A stretch of DNA of 64,000 nt from the NCBI GenBank assembly GCA_025618425.1, contig CM046838.1, forward strand, positions 6,843,655 to 6,907,654, written 5' to 3'. A program made the translations under genes and the position numbers. This DNA comes from Heliocidaris tuberculata (taxonomy: Eukaryota; Echinodermata; Echinoidea; Camarodonta; Echinometridae). Under the pieces are notes generated by a model, which searched no databases, was not told where the DNA came from, and saw only the letters and a program-made list of their open reading frames with translations. Below, piece after piece: positions 1 through 11,600 of the stretch; the stretch's first letter is position 1; every line of letters begins with the position of its first letter.

Positions 1-126
1 GGGGAAAAGTGTAATTTCCGTCGCCCTATCCGGGCCCAGAAAAGTGACTTTCCTGCTGAAATTCATGAAATTCAATGTTTTTGCCCCCATTCCCCTTGTC
101 GCTAAGGTCCAGATACTGCAGCCTAC
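1..126 (-). other. Start of intron 4 of the Tie-like gene (partial)
   Basis: This is the sequence downstream of the EGF exon on the minus strand, beginning with the donor GTAGGC read at 126-121. No further exon is visible before the window ends at base 1. The remaining extracellular part, membrane segment and kinase domain must lie outside the window. Confidence 0.6.
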
Positions 127-258
127 CTTGTTCACATGTTGTCCCGTTGAAGCCAGGAGGACAAACACATTTTCCTGAGTCTGCATCGCACTTGCCTCCA
201 TTGAAACACTCTGTACAGTTACGCTCACATGCTGTACCCCAAAGACCAACAGGGCATC
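127..258 (-). CDS. Tie: Tie-like receptor, exon 4: EGF module
   Basis: This 132-base exon encodes 44 codons and is flanked by an acceptor (TTCCAG, AG at 259-260) and a donor (GTAGGC). It is phase 1 at both ends, as usual for EGF exons. The product has eight cysteines in the order C-x8-C-x3-C-x2-C-x5-C-x6-C-x1-C-x8-C, with the core CPPGFNGTTC. This spacing equals that of the first EGF module of vertebrate TIE2 (core CPPGFMGRTC), which follows the two N-terminal Ig domains there as it does here. Two N-glycosylation sequons (NCT, NGT) are present. In vertebrates the EGF modules belong to the compact head that binds angiopoietin. Alternative: another receptor with multiple EGF modules, but the exon order and the partner exons favour Tie. 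Confidence 0.85.
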
Positions 259-1162
259 CTGGAAGCAATTTTACGGCATTTAAAAAAATGAACATCTAGC
301 CTACAAAATAAAAAAAAAGTAGATTACCGATAAACATCCACCTTCATGTATTAATGGTGCCAGGTAAACTATAGGCTTACTTCTAACTGTAGAATACTAT
401 TTATTGCCTTTTTTGGTTTTGTTTGAATAAAGAAATAATTAAACATTAAATTTCTCCTTCAACAAATAAGTACCGATTGTCAATGTGCCATTTCACGTAC
501 ACGGATATTTTTGCACAAGATGCAACATTTTCGCATAAGATGCAACATTTTCGCATTGTTGCACACTACATGTATGTCGATTTTTCTTTTGCCGTCTCGA
601 CAGTTCTCTTTGTTAGCTCTCTCCACTCCTGTCGTAGGCGCTCTAAGTCAGCTAGTTTGTTCCGCATACATCCGCTTACAGTCCCCAAGTCCCCGTCGAG
701 ATACGTTGACAGGGAGGTGCGAGGGCGTCCTCGCAAGCTTTCCACACCCTCCCCCTGAAGTACTTATTAACAATTTTTTTGCACAAAAATAATGTTGAGT
801 TATAAAACGCACCTTTTAAAAACGTAAAGCTTCTTATTGTAATATGGACAGCGATTAGTGGATTGGGCCATTGGATTATTCATTAAACAATAATATTTAT
901 GGTAAGGTAAAGTAACTTTATATGATTTGTTATCAGCAGTATGGCAGGTCCTAGAGCACTTGGTGTTGTTCAGTGTATACTTATAACTAAAACACAGGGA
1001 AAACATCCCCCCCCCCAGATCATTCGCTATTAATACGACGATTTGTTGACCGCGGTAATGTGGCAAGATCCATGATATCGAAAATGAAAGGTGCTGTGTA
1101 ACAAGAAAATTTGATGAACTTCAAATCTAGATAAGATAGGTATAAGTAAGCAGTCAACTTAC
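259..1162 (-). other. Intron 3 of the Tie-like gene
   Basis: This 904-base intron lies between the Ig2 and EGF exons and has GT-AG ends. It holds a short direct duplication around 518-557 (the word GATGCAACATTTTCGCA appears twice) and a C run near 1007-1016. No other feature was seen. Confidence 0.6.
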
Positions 1163-1411
1163 TGATAACATGCAGTAGAATTATTGCATGTTCTGCTACC
1201 CCTCGTTTTCCAGCTTCAAAACACTCGTACACTCCAGACTGGTTAAGCTGCACATTCTGCAAAGTTAGATTGCTCCTTTCTTTATTATCCGATATCCCGC
1301 CTCCATTAAAGCGCCACCGGAGTTTACCCTTCGTTATATTGGTGTCAACAACGATTACAACAGTTTCCCCTACACTGACAGTCAAAGATGTCTGTTCAGG
1401 CAAGATTGTAG
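1163..1411 (-). CDS. Tie: Tie-like receptor, exon 3: Ig2-like domain
   Basis: This 249-base exon encodes 83 codons, phase 1 at both ends, with acceptor TTTTACAG (AG at 1412-1413) and the strong donor GTAAGT (from 1162 down). The product opens with TILPEQTSLTVSVGETVVIV, which matches the start of the second Ig domain of vertebrate TIE2 (FLPATLTMTV...) as I recall it. It then carries WRF in the C strand, LTLQNVQLNQSGVYEC (the F-strand motif DxGxYxC with Asp replaced) and a closing beta strand. Only one cysteine is present, at the F-strand position. The partner cysteine on the B strand is absent, so the usual Ig disulfide cannot form; TIE2 Ig2 also lacks the canonical pair. Sequons NIT, NLT and NQS suggest a glycosylated ectodomain. 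Confidence 0.85.
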
Positions 1412-1442
1412 CTGTAAAATAAAATGGAAGCCATAAATGACA

Positions 1443-3066
1443 AGCTCGGTTCCAAAAGGTGCTACATTCATAAATCCAAGTTCTAAGAAAAGCACTATTT
1501 AAAAATTATTATAGTTAGCTAGTAAGTATCATTATAGTTTAGGTATGATACAAGTGTTATAACACTCTGTAAAAAATCTAAGTCCGGAGATTCATTTTTA
1601 ATCAATATATGATTTTATTTTATTTTTGTGGATGTAGTACCTTCTGGAACCGAAGTGGGAAGTAGTACTTTTTGGAACTAAAATCTTGCGTACTGTAAGT
1701 TACATGAATACACTGTATTACACTTGAATTGGTTAGTGCCCCGAGGTTATGGGATGTATGACATTTTGCTCCTGCGACATTTGCTCCGGTCTAACTTTGC
1801 CATGCTTATCCTAAACCTAAACCTACCCCTAGCCCTAATCCTAACCCTAATCCTAACCCTAATCCTAATCTTCACATTGTCCTGAACAAAAAAAAAAAAA
1901 TAATGACCTTGACCTTAACCTTTGACCTTTCGAGATATGGACTGTGGAGCAAATGTCGCAGGAGCGAATGTCGGCTCCCCTCGTTACTTCATAAGAGAGA
2001 TGCAATGCATTCTTAAAGTGGTTAAACTTTTGTTATGAGAAGGAGAAGGTGGGGGTTACCCATCTCCCATTTTTAACAAAACCTGCTGCCGTTTGAACAT
2101 ATTTTTTTCGGGGGGGTGAGGGCGAAAATCATGTAAGTTCAATTCTAATTTTGACAAGAAATGTCCTACAGTTTTAAGGTAAATATCAAATGTAGAAGGA
2201 GGTATCATCAAAGAACAGTGCCCCTATTGTGTGTATGGGGTGCCCCTTTTCAATTTTGGTCAGAGTTTGTGCTGTTTCTGATATTATTCTGGGAAAGGGC
2301 ACAGGCAGGATATGCTAAATTTCATTTAATCAACAAGACATTAGTTTGAGCGGAAGATTCAGTAAAGTCGATGTAAAAATAGAGGGGGTGTCAAGGAACA
2401 ATGTCTCCATTTAAATTTTAAACCGCAAATGAATTTGAACAGTTTTGTATATTTTTTCTCACATACATCAAATTTGTTAATTTAGTGTTAAAAACAAAAT
2501 ATATTAACGCGGGGGGGGGGAGGGTGCCCTCCACACATTTTCACATATTTTTATTACCAAAAATCTTCTTTAAAGCTTTAGGGTATACCTCCCCCAACAT
2601 TATCACATTTTGGGGTTTAAAATAATTCACATTTTTTTAGATAATAATTTTCTTTTTGACGACTCCATTTTATTCCTGGTCCTTTTTTTTGGGGGGGGGG
2701 ATTTTTTGAAATGTCAATCATTATTTTTAAGAAATTTGTAATTCGCCAGATCTGTGTTGTAGATCAGCAGAAATCTAGAAAGCCAAAAGCCAACCTCTAT
2801 AGATAGTCATGCAGATGAAGGTCAATGCAAAGTCAAGCGTCAATACTGCTCTCTGATTGGTCAATTCCCGATCATGTCCTTGAAATGGATGTAGTACCTT
2901 TCGGAACCGAACTTATATTTAACTGCCAATTTTTTAAAAATTTTTTAACTTTCCAATTGGAAATTCAGCTTTTTGTGTTGTATGAAGCTACTGGAAATGA
3001 CTACATTAGTGCAAACAAATCAATGTTGATTTTAAAAATGGATGTAGTACCTTTTGGAACCGAACT
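1443..3066. repeat. Dispersed copies of a ~26-bp GATGTAGTACCTT word
   Basis: The word GATGTAGTACCTTYYGGAAC followed by CGAA appears on the plus strand at about 1631, 2888 and 3040. A decayed copy (GTAGTACTTTTTGGAACT) lies at 1660 and an inverted copy at 1447-1473. The copies sit inside one intron with unlike surroundings. Confidence 0.6.
1760..1972. mobile_element. Hairpin (MITE-like) element with telomere-like interior
   Basis: A left arm at 1760-1788 (GACATTTTGCTCCTGCGACA continuing to TTTGCTCC) and a right arm at 1946-1972 (reverse complement, one small gap) form about 27-bp inverted repeats. The interior from about 1809 to 1872 is a run of degenerate CCTAAC/CCTAAT hexamers, followed by an A run and a short TTGACC-rich stretch. 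No coding potential was seen. Confidence 0.65.
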
Positions 3067-3616
3067 CTTCAAAAATGACAACAGAATTGATAATTATATA
3101 GTAATTTTGTATATTTTTCATGTTTGTATGTAGTACAGCCGGGGCCACTTATAGTATCCGTTATTGAAAGGACCTCCCTGTATAAAGAAGACGTGAATAT
3201 ATATATATATTTTCTCTTATATATGCTATTTCCAGAGTTGGATATCGACTCTACAATCAGTATGAAGAAAGGTGGATGTTCTTTATTCGTGTGAATTTAT
3301 AGGCCTTTATGTACAATAATGTACATTTCAAAAACATTATTATTTTAAAATCAATACTCAGGCGTTACTGAAGGATGGACAGGAGCCAAAACAAACAAAC
3401 AAACAAACAAACAAAAAATAATTTTTTGTATTGCAGGACCGTTATTATTTCAATTATCACTTTATCGTCTTCCCGTCATTCTGAACTAGTGCTTTGTCAT
3501 TTTTTTAAATTAAATGCTTTATATTTGTTTTGTGACATTTTGAGGGGGTGAACTGTGATGTACTTAGGTCATACATCAGTCTCTCGTCATATAGGACCGA
3601 CATGTACTTCGGATTC

Positions 3617-3700
3617 ATACACAGATTCAGATTCAAACACATTTATTTCCTTCTCATAATCAAATGAGTACTTGGCACTGTATCCAACATTTATTAGGTC
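3617..3700 (-). repeat. 3' tail of a LINE-like repeat
   Basis: On the minus strand the sequence runs GAAATAAATGTGTTTGAATC and ends in repeated TGAATC hexamers, like the 3' ends of the other LINE pieces in this window (18.2, 43.6 and 47.3 kb). The 5' extent is not resolved; it may reach to about 3950. Confidence 0.35.
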
Positions 3701-4745
3701 ACCATGGCAAACACGGTAACACTGTGATTTGTTCACTCTGATGTGATGTTAATAGTACTCTCAATGTGCATCGTAAAGGGTAAAGCTTCCATCGCTCTGT
3801 AATCACGTATGGAGTGATAATTACCTTGGAATACTGAATAATACCATGAAACATGTAGTACGAGGTTGAAAGTAAATATCTATATCTTTTGAACACGGTC
3901 ATCATATTAATTATTGTTAAACAATGTTGCGTGTACATGCTCCTTCATTTCAGTTTTGTCTGTTCCGTCATGATAAACAACAAAGAGAGATAGGGGTAGA
4001 AATATATTGAAATCATTGGTCTTGTTTACTTATCAAAGAAAATACTTACGATACAGAGGTGCATATCTAAAAACATGACGGCTTTTGAATCGCAATTTGT
4101 GGTATAGCAGTGTGTACAAAACAAATGTTAATAAGTGATACCATAATAATACCATTATCACAGTCCATCTGTTTGATTTACCTAGAAATGGCTTGATCCG
4201 CTTCTCTAAATTATATACCTTTGATAAGAAGAACTTTTTAAAAAAGAGTTGAATTAGCTCTTTGATCGTGATGAGGATATCCACCAAAAGCAGTGTCATT
4301 TGTCTTGTCTACACTGAAACCTTAGTGGCCACTTTCTTGAAAATTTGAATGTCATGAACAGAAGAATGTCATTTGTTTTTAACCTATTGACAGCGTTTTC
4401 ACATTTCCTTCTATGAATAATCTGTTCCGTTAGCATTTCAAAGAAATCTATGTAAATGCATGAAGCTTTTATGACCTTCATTTCATTAGAAGTTCAAAAT
4501 TTGCCCCTTACAACAATTTTCTGTTTTTATCTGGATCTTAATTTTGCCGTGTATGTTCCTGTAAAACCATGTAATTTGCATTATTTTGGAAACGTATAGA
4601 GGTCAATATTCTGGTCATTTACGTTTGATAGAAGCATGGTGTCCTAAAGTGGTGGCCCCCAATTGGATATACATGGTTATGTAGTCAAAGAAACAGAAAA
4701 ACATAAATTAAAGACATTAGATTTTTTTTCAATAATTATACTCAC

Positions 4746-5060
4746 CATTGTGATTTAAGACAACGGTTGAAGTATTATGTGAGGTTCCTTGGTGTTCGAA
4801 AGCTGCATAGAATGCTCCTAATGCCTTGGTTTGATTTGACTGTTGGAACATTAGCTTTCTTATACTTTTGCCTTCATCTTCTATGTCAACATAGTTTGGC
4901 AGACTTCTACTGTCAGCGGTCCTGATAATACGGTCAAAAGTGATATTGTCTCTGATGCTTGCGTCTTTCTTTCCAAGGTACGCACCGATGAACTGATCAC
5001 GTGTGTTCGGAGGGTCTAGCAGGGGATGGTTGGTCACCAGTGTAAGGTCTATGATGTCAC
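4746..5060 (-). CDS. Tie: Tie-like receptor, exon 2: Ig1-like domain
   Basis: This 315-base exon encodes 105 codons, phase 1 at both ends, with acceptor CCTTTTAG (AG at 5061-5062) and donor GTGAGT. It joins the signal-peptide exon to give ...AAASNGDIIDLTLVTNHPL. This resembles the mature N-terminus of vertebrate TIE2 (DLILINSLPL, from memory) and marks it as the first Ig-like domain. Near the end, the segment ALGAFYAAFEHQGT falls where TIE2 has NGAYFCEGRVRG. The exon has no cysteine at all, so this Ig fold would lack its core disulfide. Three sequons (NIT, NQT, NTS) are present. Similarity to known Ig1 domains is weak away from these motifs, so the assignment rests mainly on splice phase and position. 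Confidence 0.75.
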
Positions 5061-5882
5061 CTAAAAGGAAAGGGGGGGGGAATGGTAAATCTAAAATTAT
5101 GAATATATTGAATTAAAAAAGAAAAGTTTGATTTATATTTAATAATTTGCACATCTCAGGGAAATAATAAGAAAACAACTGACTGGGAAGAGTGATCTTA
5201 ACAAAATTCTCAGTAACCTTAATTGCGAAGTTAGCTGGACGGAATATTTTGTGTTCAAGAAAAAAAATGCTTTAATCCACACTTGAACGCACTTGAATTT
5301 TGTATACTCACAACCCCAATTAATGTTAATCAATGCGTATGCCTCACCTTATTTTCTTTTCAATCATCCATTATATTATTTTGAACCTTCATTGTATACC
5401 CTTCAAAAGTACAACTCACTCTTAACAGTATTTTGCAATACTGCAATATTCAAATACTCAGTGACATGTATGAAATGGTATGTTTATGAGAAATTAAAAT
5501 TGCATAATGTTATACAAATAAATGTTTCCCGACATCATTACTGTACTTTTTATAATGTAAATACCTTTGTACAAATATTGTACAATTCAGCCCTCCAGGG
5601 CTGCGATGCATATTTTCCGAATAAATAAACCAGTATTATTGTTCTTATGTACTTGTAATGGAAAATGCGATGTCGGCTACACTCTGATCATTCGCATGTT
5701 TTGTGTGATAACCCACTATAAAACGGGTTCAAGAATGTAGCCATCCTGATTGGTCAAATAACATCACGTGACCGTGCAAAAAAAAAGTGATAACGCACGG
5801 CGAGGGGACTAACGCACGGCTAATCCGGATCAAACACTAAGATTGTAAGAAAACACTAAAATTGTAGACCCGTTTTATAAAA

Positions 5883-6048
5883 CTATTAATACATGGTTGT
5901 GAGTTCGTGCGTTAGTGCGATCCAGCAACACGCAGGTTTTTATCGTGGTGTCTAACACACTCGGCTACGCCTCGTGCGTTAGTACACCACGATAAAAACC
6001 TTTGTGTTGCCAGATCGCACTAACGCACTCCCAACCATGTATTAATAG
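5883..6048. mobile_element. Palindromic hairpin element
   Basis: Two ~70-base arms (5883-5953 and 5978-6048) are near-perfect inverted repeats. They begin CTATTAATACATGG and include GTGCGTTAGTGCGATC and TTTTTATCGTGGTGT. The words ATAAAACGGGTT (about 5715) and ACCCGTTTTATA (5868), and AAGAATGTA (5731) and TACATTCTT (6063), suggest a larger composite palindrome of about 5710-6075. No coding potential was seen. Confidence 0.7.
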
Positions 6049-6419
6049 CCCACTAACGCATAGTACATTCTTCGTCATTCTTCTATCAGTATATTATTCT
6101 AAAATCCTTTATAAATGTAAGTTATAAATGTTTGTATAAAGAAAGGTATTGCAAACTGGACCGAACTCATCTTACCCTGGCCTATTTCCTTCCTTTATGA
6201 ATGTCTGTTTCCTGTTACTGTCGCAACAGATCCGGTTACATTCTGGGCATGCTTTTCTCTAATACTTTTTTCAGGCACGGATTGGAGCAGAATGCATTTA
6301 TTTGAGGTGTATCGATTTCCTTTTATAACTTACATGGGTTACGTTAAAGTTATCTTGAGTTCTGGTATTAATGGTGGGGGGGGGGGGTGAGACATCAAAC
6401 CAAATCAAACCGAACTTGA

Positions 6420-6573
6420 ACAGGGGCCCGTTGCACAAAACTTGCGTTTAATCGCAACTCCTAAAAAATCAAAAGCAAGTCCTTAATGCGCAATTCTGAT
6501 TGGCTGGAAATAAAGTTGCGTTTAATTTTCCTGAGTTGCGTTCAAACGCAAGTTTTGTGCAACGGGCCCCTGT
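6420..6573. mobile_element. Palindromic MITE, GGGCCCGTTGCAC family, copy 1
   Basis: The termini are inverted: ACAGGGGCCCGTTGCACAAA at the left and the reverse complement at 6554-6573, continuing with CTTGCGTTT on both sides. The family is shared with 53650-53802 and 60246-60379. The element is about 150 bases, non-coding, and can fold over almost its full length. Confidence 0.8.
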
Positions 6574-6982
6574 ACTGTTGAATACTACAAATCTGCCATA
6601 TTAATTTGGTAGAAAAAAAATTTGATAGTTGGGTAATGATCAAAGACAGAAAAAAAAATCGAAGTTATCCCCGACCACGTGTCGAGCTACAGAAAACGGC
6701 GTTCTTAGAATGTTATTTTCAGCAAGTGTTTATCTGTTTGATTATATTTTGGCAATACAAACCACGCGTCTGCTGCATTAAAAAAAAGAGAGAATTATTT
6801 GAAACCAGATATCTCGAAATGCCAGAATCATTAGAACTTTAAAAATGTGTTTTGGTTTAATTAGCTTCAATCATCCGTTCCCAGCACAAATTATTATGTA
6901 CCGCCACGTTTACTTTAACTGTACTGACATATTGACAATTAGCGTTACATACTGTTATTGTTATCCTACAATAATTCACTCC

Positions 6983-7020
6983 TAGTATAGTATAGTATAG
7001 TATTTATTGGTCCAATGTAT
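6983..7020 (-). repeat. TATAG pentamer run, probable retroelement 3' tail
   Basis: A TAGTATAGTATAGTATAGTA run is followed by TTTATTGGTCC. The layout (short tandem tail next to TTTATT) is like the minus-strand LINE 3' ends elsewhere in the window. The body of the element is not resolved. Confidence 0.35.
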
Positions 7021-7397
7021 TCAGCATGGATATTTGTTTAGCTCACAGTAAATGGCTTAAATATAACATTCACTTAACAGAACAATAATTAATATGAAAT
7101 TGGTGACATAATGGCATATTAAATTCATGAAATAGCATTACATATATCATTTGGATATGGTTATAATGGCTTGCTTCCCTTTAATATGAAATATCTAATC
7201 TGTTTTCTGGAATATTTCGAATTATCATATTGCTATTCACAGAAATTGAAATATATGTATAATCAGATAGAAATTACCTTCAACATTAGTATCAACATTA
7301 TTGCTAATTAATAAAATAACCTTAGATATGGCATACAGAGTACTTACACATGGATTCATGTCCTACAACGTGGTGGTGCTTGAGGTGAAAATAACCG

Positions 7398-8027
7398 TAT
7401 CCGGACACCTACCCCCTGGACAACCACCCCCGGGTAACCACCCCTAGGATAACCACCCCCTACGACGACTACCCCCGGGACAATTACCCTCTAGGATGAT
7501 AACCCCCCCCCCCCCCGACTAACTACCCCCTAGGGCAACCACCCTCTAGGACAACTACCCTCCGGACAACTACCCCCAGACAACTACCCCCTAGGACAAC
7601 TACCCCCAGACAACTACCCCCTAGGGCAACCACAATCTAGGACAACTACCACCCGGACAACTACCCCCCAGAAAACTACCCCTAGGACAACCACCCCCTA
7701 GGACAACTACCCCCCGGACAACTACCCCCCCAGACAACTACCCCTGGACAACTACCCTCTAGGACAACTACCCCCCCCCGGACAGCTACCCCCCGGACAG
7801 CTACCCCCGGACAACTACCCCCGGACAACTACCCCCCGGACAGCTACCCCGGACAACTACCCCCCCCCCCCCGGACAACTACCCCCAGACAACTACCCCC
7901 TAGGACAACCACCCTCTAGGACAAGTACCCTCGGACAACTACCCCCTAGGGCAACTACCCTCTAGGACAACTAACTACCCCCAGACAACTACCCCCAGGA
8001 CAACCACCCTCTGGGAAAAGTACCCCA
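7398..8027. repeat. Left-arm minisatellite of copy A
   Basis: These are variable ~13-17-bp units built from GGACAACTACCCC, with variants CTAGGACAACCACCC and GGACAGCTACCCC. Units differ mainly in the length of the C run and in CTAGG versus CCGG before ACA. It is complementary to the array at 13735-14373. Confidence 0.9.
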
Positions 8028-8460
8028 AATTGGACTTAACATTACATTGAACAAAATTGTGCTCGTTCGCTACGCTTGCTCGCCAAAATAGAATTAATAT
8101 GGCCTTTAGCAAAATTTCTTTCCCGACCTGCAACAATAAAACCCAGATAATATACCAAATTTTCTTAAAAGAGAAGTGTTTGTTTTAATAATAATAATAA
8201 TAAAGATGGATTTATACAGCGCATAATAAACCATGCAGTCTCTCTATGCGCTTTACAATGTAAATACAACTAATTACAAAAGACAATTTCGTGGTTCAAG
8301 TAAAATGCAAGTAAAACAAATTACAAAATTTACAATTTCATGGTTCTACATTATGACGATAATACCCTAAAATAAGATAATTTCTTAAAATTATTATTAC
8401 GAGAAAGATAGGAAATATTAACATTAGAATTATAATTTGGTAACAGAAATAAACCAACAT

Positions 8461-8514
8461 TACAACAGCAACAACAACAACAAAATATATACATATACAC
8501 ATATACATACACAC

Positions 8515-8563
<49 letters not shown>

Positions 8564-8610
8564 TACATACATACACACACACACACACACATACATACAT
8601 ATATATATGG
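8461..8610. repeat. Mixed microsatellite (CAA)n, (TA)n, (CA)n
   Basis: An ACA/CAA run is followed by a ~40-base (AT)n run and then an ACAC run. It lies in the 3' UTR of LINE A, between its stop codon (8666) and its terminal tail (8187). Confidence 0.9.
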
Positions 8611-8665
8611 AAGGTACATGTAATTACATAAGCAAATGTAGGGATATATAACTAATTACTGAGAT

Positions 8666-11600
8666 TTATGAACAAAACAGGTAAGTTTTAAGAAGGGTCT
8701 TGAATGTCTGTCGTGTTGGAGCCTGGCGGATGTTCAGAGGGAGAGAATTCCAGAGGGTCGGAGCGGCCACTTCAAATGCCCTGTCGCCGTAGAATTGGGT
8801 TGAGTGTCGAGGTACTTGTAAGAGGTGCTGATCTGAGGATCTGAGTGTGCGTGCAGGAATGTAAGGGGAGATCATGTCCGAGATGTAAGCAGGACTCATA
8901 TTATTCTGGGCTTTGAATGTAAAGAGCAGAATTTTGAAGATGATTCTCTTTTCAATCGGAAGCCAGTGGAGTTCTTGAAGAAGGTGAAATGTTCTGTGTC
9001 TGCGTGGAGTTCTTGAGATTATTCTAGCTGCTGCATTTTGGAGTGTCTGAAGCTGGTTGATCTTATTCCTAGGGAGACCGTACAAGAGACTATTGCAGAA
9101 ATCAAGTCTGCTAACGACATATGATTGTATCAAGGTTTGGGTTGCGGACTTGGTTAAGTATCTCCGGATTCTCCCTATGGCTCGAATGGCGGCTATAGCA
9201 GATCTACAAACATTCTTGATTTGGTCATTCATCGTTAAATTCTTGTCAAGAATCACACCCAAGTTCCTCGCGTTCTGTACTGGGTCAATCACTTCTTCAC
9301 CAACTGTCACTGCTGACGGTTCGGACGTTCGGAACTTTGAGGAGAAATGAATCACTTCCGTCTTGGAATCATTGATTTTGAGCATGTTATGTGTTGCCCA
9401 GAGTCTTACATCAGAGATGCAAGCACTTAGCTGAATAGTGGATTCATCTCGAAGACGTGACTCAAAGACGATATACAGCTGAGTATCGTCAGCGTACATC
9501 ATGGCCTGGAGCCCGTGAGCTGCGATGACATCATACAGAGGGGCACTGTACAAGGTGTATATGAGCGGGCCCATCACCGATCCCTGGGGAATTCCGTACT
9601 TGTCCATGTATGTATCTGAAATGACATCGTTAACCTTCACCACATGGGATCTTCCTGAGATGTATGATGATAACCAGTGAAGCACTCTGCCAGTGAACCC
9701 ATAGCGAGAAGCCAGTCTATCAAGTAGGATTCTATGGTCCACCGTATCAAATGCGGCACTGAAGTCTAGCAGCACAAGAATTGCCTCCTTTTGGTGATCA
9801 AGAGCCAATAACACATCATTCTGTACTTTTACCAATGCCAATTCCACGCAGTGATGTGCTCTGTAAGCAGACTGAACTTTTGGCAGGAGCTCATTAGCAC
9901 TCAGGTATTCCTTGATCTGAGCCGCAGCCACTCTTTCAGTTAGTTTGGTAATAAAACTGAGGTGTGATATGGGCCGGTAGCTTGCCAAATCATTTGTTGA
10001 CAGGGCACTCTTTTTCAGTCGTGGAACTACGATTGAGTGCTTCATCGTGGAAGGAACTGTCGCCGACTGGAGACTCGTATTGACTATTTTAGTCAGGATA
10101 GGAAGAAGAACAGTGGTTGATTTCTTCAAAAGAGAGGTCGGAATAGGATCTAGATGACAGTACGAGTTTGAAGTAGATCTCATAATGCTATATACTTCAT
10201 CTTCCTGCACTAAGTCAAATTGAGCCATTGAGACATCGCACCTGTCGAAGATGTCAACAGACAGGTCCTGGTAGACGGTCTGATGGAGCTCGTCTCTCAA
10301 CCGTCGGATCTTTTGGTCGAAGAAGTTAGCAAACGATTCAGCTAGCTGACGGGGACAACTATGTGTCGGTAGAATCAGATTTGATGCAGGAGAGGATAAC
10401 GTCTTTACCACACGGAACAGTGACTGCTGGTTACAGGAGGAGACCTTATCCAGAAAATAGTCTGCCTTAGCACTGTCCAATAGCTTGTAGTAGGCGCGGC
10501 ATTGGTTTTCGTATTCCATTCTGTGAACTGCAAGTCCAGATTTGATCATCCTTCTCTCACATTTCCTGCGTTCCCTTTTAGCATTTCGTAGAGCATTTGT
10601 GTACCACGGTGCCTTGGGTCTAAGGATGATCTCCTTGTCTGACAAAGGAGCATGTTGATCTAATAACCTACGTAGCTTACGGTCATATAGCACTGTAAGT
10701 GCCTCCAAGTTCTCCGAGTTGCCAAGTGCATTGCTGATCAGAGACGAATCTGAAATGTTCTGTTGAAATGCTTCCACATCGATGTCTTTCAGCTTTCTAA
10801 ATGACTTCCGGCAACGAAGAGGTGGTGGCCGTGCGACATGGAGACGACATTCTATGGTAGAGTGATCTGACGGCAATGACGAACAGGATGAAACTGCTGA
10901 CACAAGGTGGTGATCTGCTCTTGATATTATCAAATCTAGAGTATGTCCGCTCTTATGTGTAGAGCAGCTCACAAAGTTCTTAAGATCAAAGACCTCGAGA
11001 GTATCAAGAAACCTTGAGGAATCACTGTCTGTCTGAACGTCTACATGAAGATTGAAGTCTCCTACAATTAGAAGGCCTTGCCGAGTTACCATGAGAACTG
11101 AGAACTCTTTGATGAAATCTCCAGGAGAATGTCTATTCTTTCTGCTCGTAGGGGGTCTGTAGATGACTACTAGACGAAAAGCTGACACACTTGCTGAATT
11201 CACAGTTAAATCGATATATTCAAAGGATTCCACTTGAATACTATGATTTTTGGTGACTTCAAAATTTCTCCGGAGTAGCACACCGACCCCGCCTCCTTTG
11301 GTATCAAGGCGTGGAACATGATGGAACTCATAGTTGGGAAGCGTTGTCTTTATCTGTGTCAGAGTATGGTCATCTCTTTCCGTATTAGTGAGCCACGTTT
11401 CAGTGACAGCAAGGATGTCAAGATGGTTCGATATGACATAATCACATAAGGCGGTACACCTTCCTCTCGCATTCATCGATCGTGCGTTCCAAAGTGCAAA
11501 TTTAACATGTGACTTTGCGTCTCGAGTATTAAGAGTTTGAACTGCAATGCGACTGCGAGAAGAGGCACTGGCATTTTTGGAGTCATTACTTTTCTCATGT

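Larger units (their letters stand above)
1412..4745 (-). other. Intron 2 of the Tie-like gene
   Basis: This 3334-base intron holds a hairpin element with telomere-like core (1760-1972), repeated copies of a GATGTAGTACC word, poly-G runs near 2111, 2511 and 2691, a CAAA/AACA run near 3393-3416 and a LINE 3' tail at 3617. Between about 3960 and 4740 I see nothing recognisable. Confidence 0.6.

Noticed and set aside
1807..1872. Chromosome end suggested by CCTAAC hexamers
   Set aside because: The tract is short, degenerate, inside a hairpin element and flanked by exons of a gene.
8338..8631. Overlapping open frames rich in Tyr/Ile and Thr/His
   Set aside because: They are translations of (TA)n and (CA)n microsatellite in the LINE A 3' UTR and have no coding meaning.
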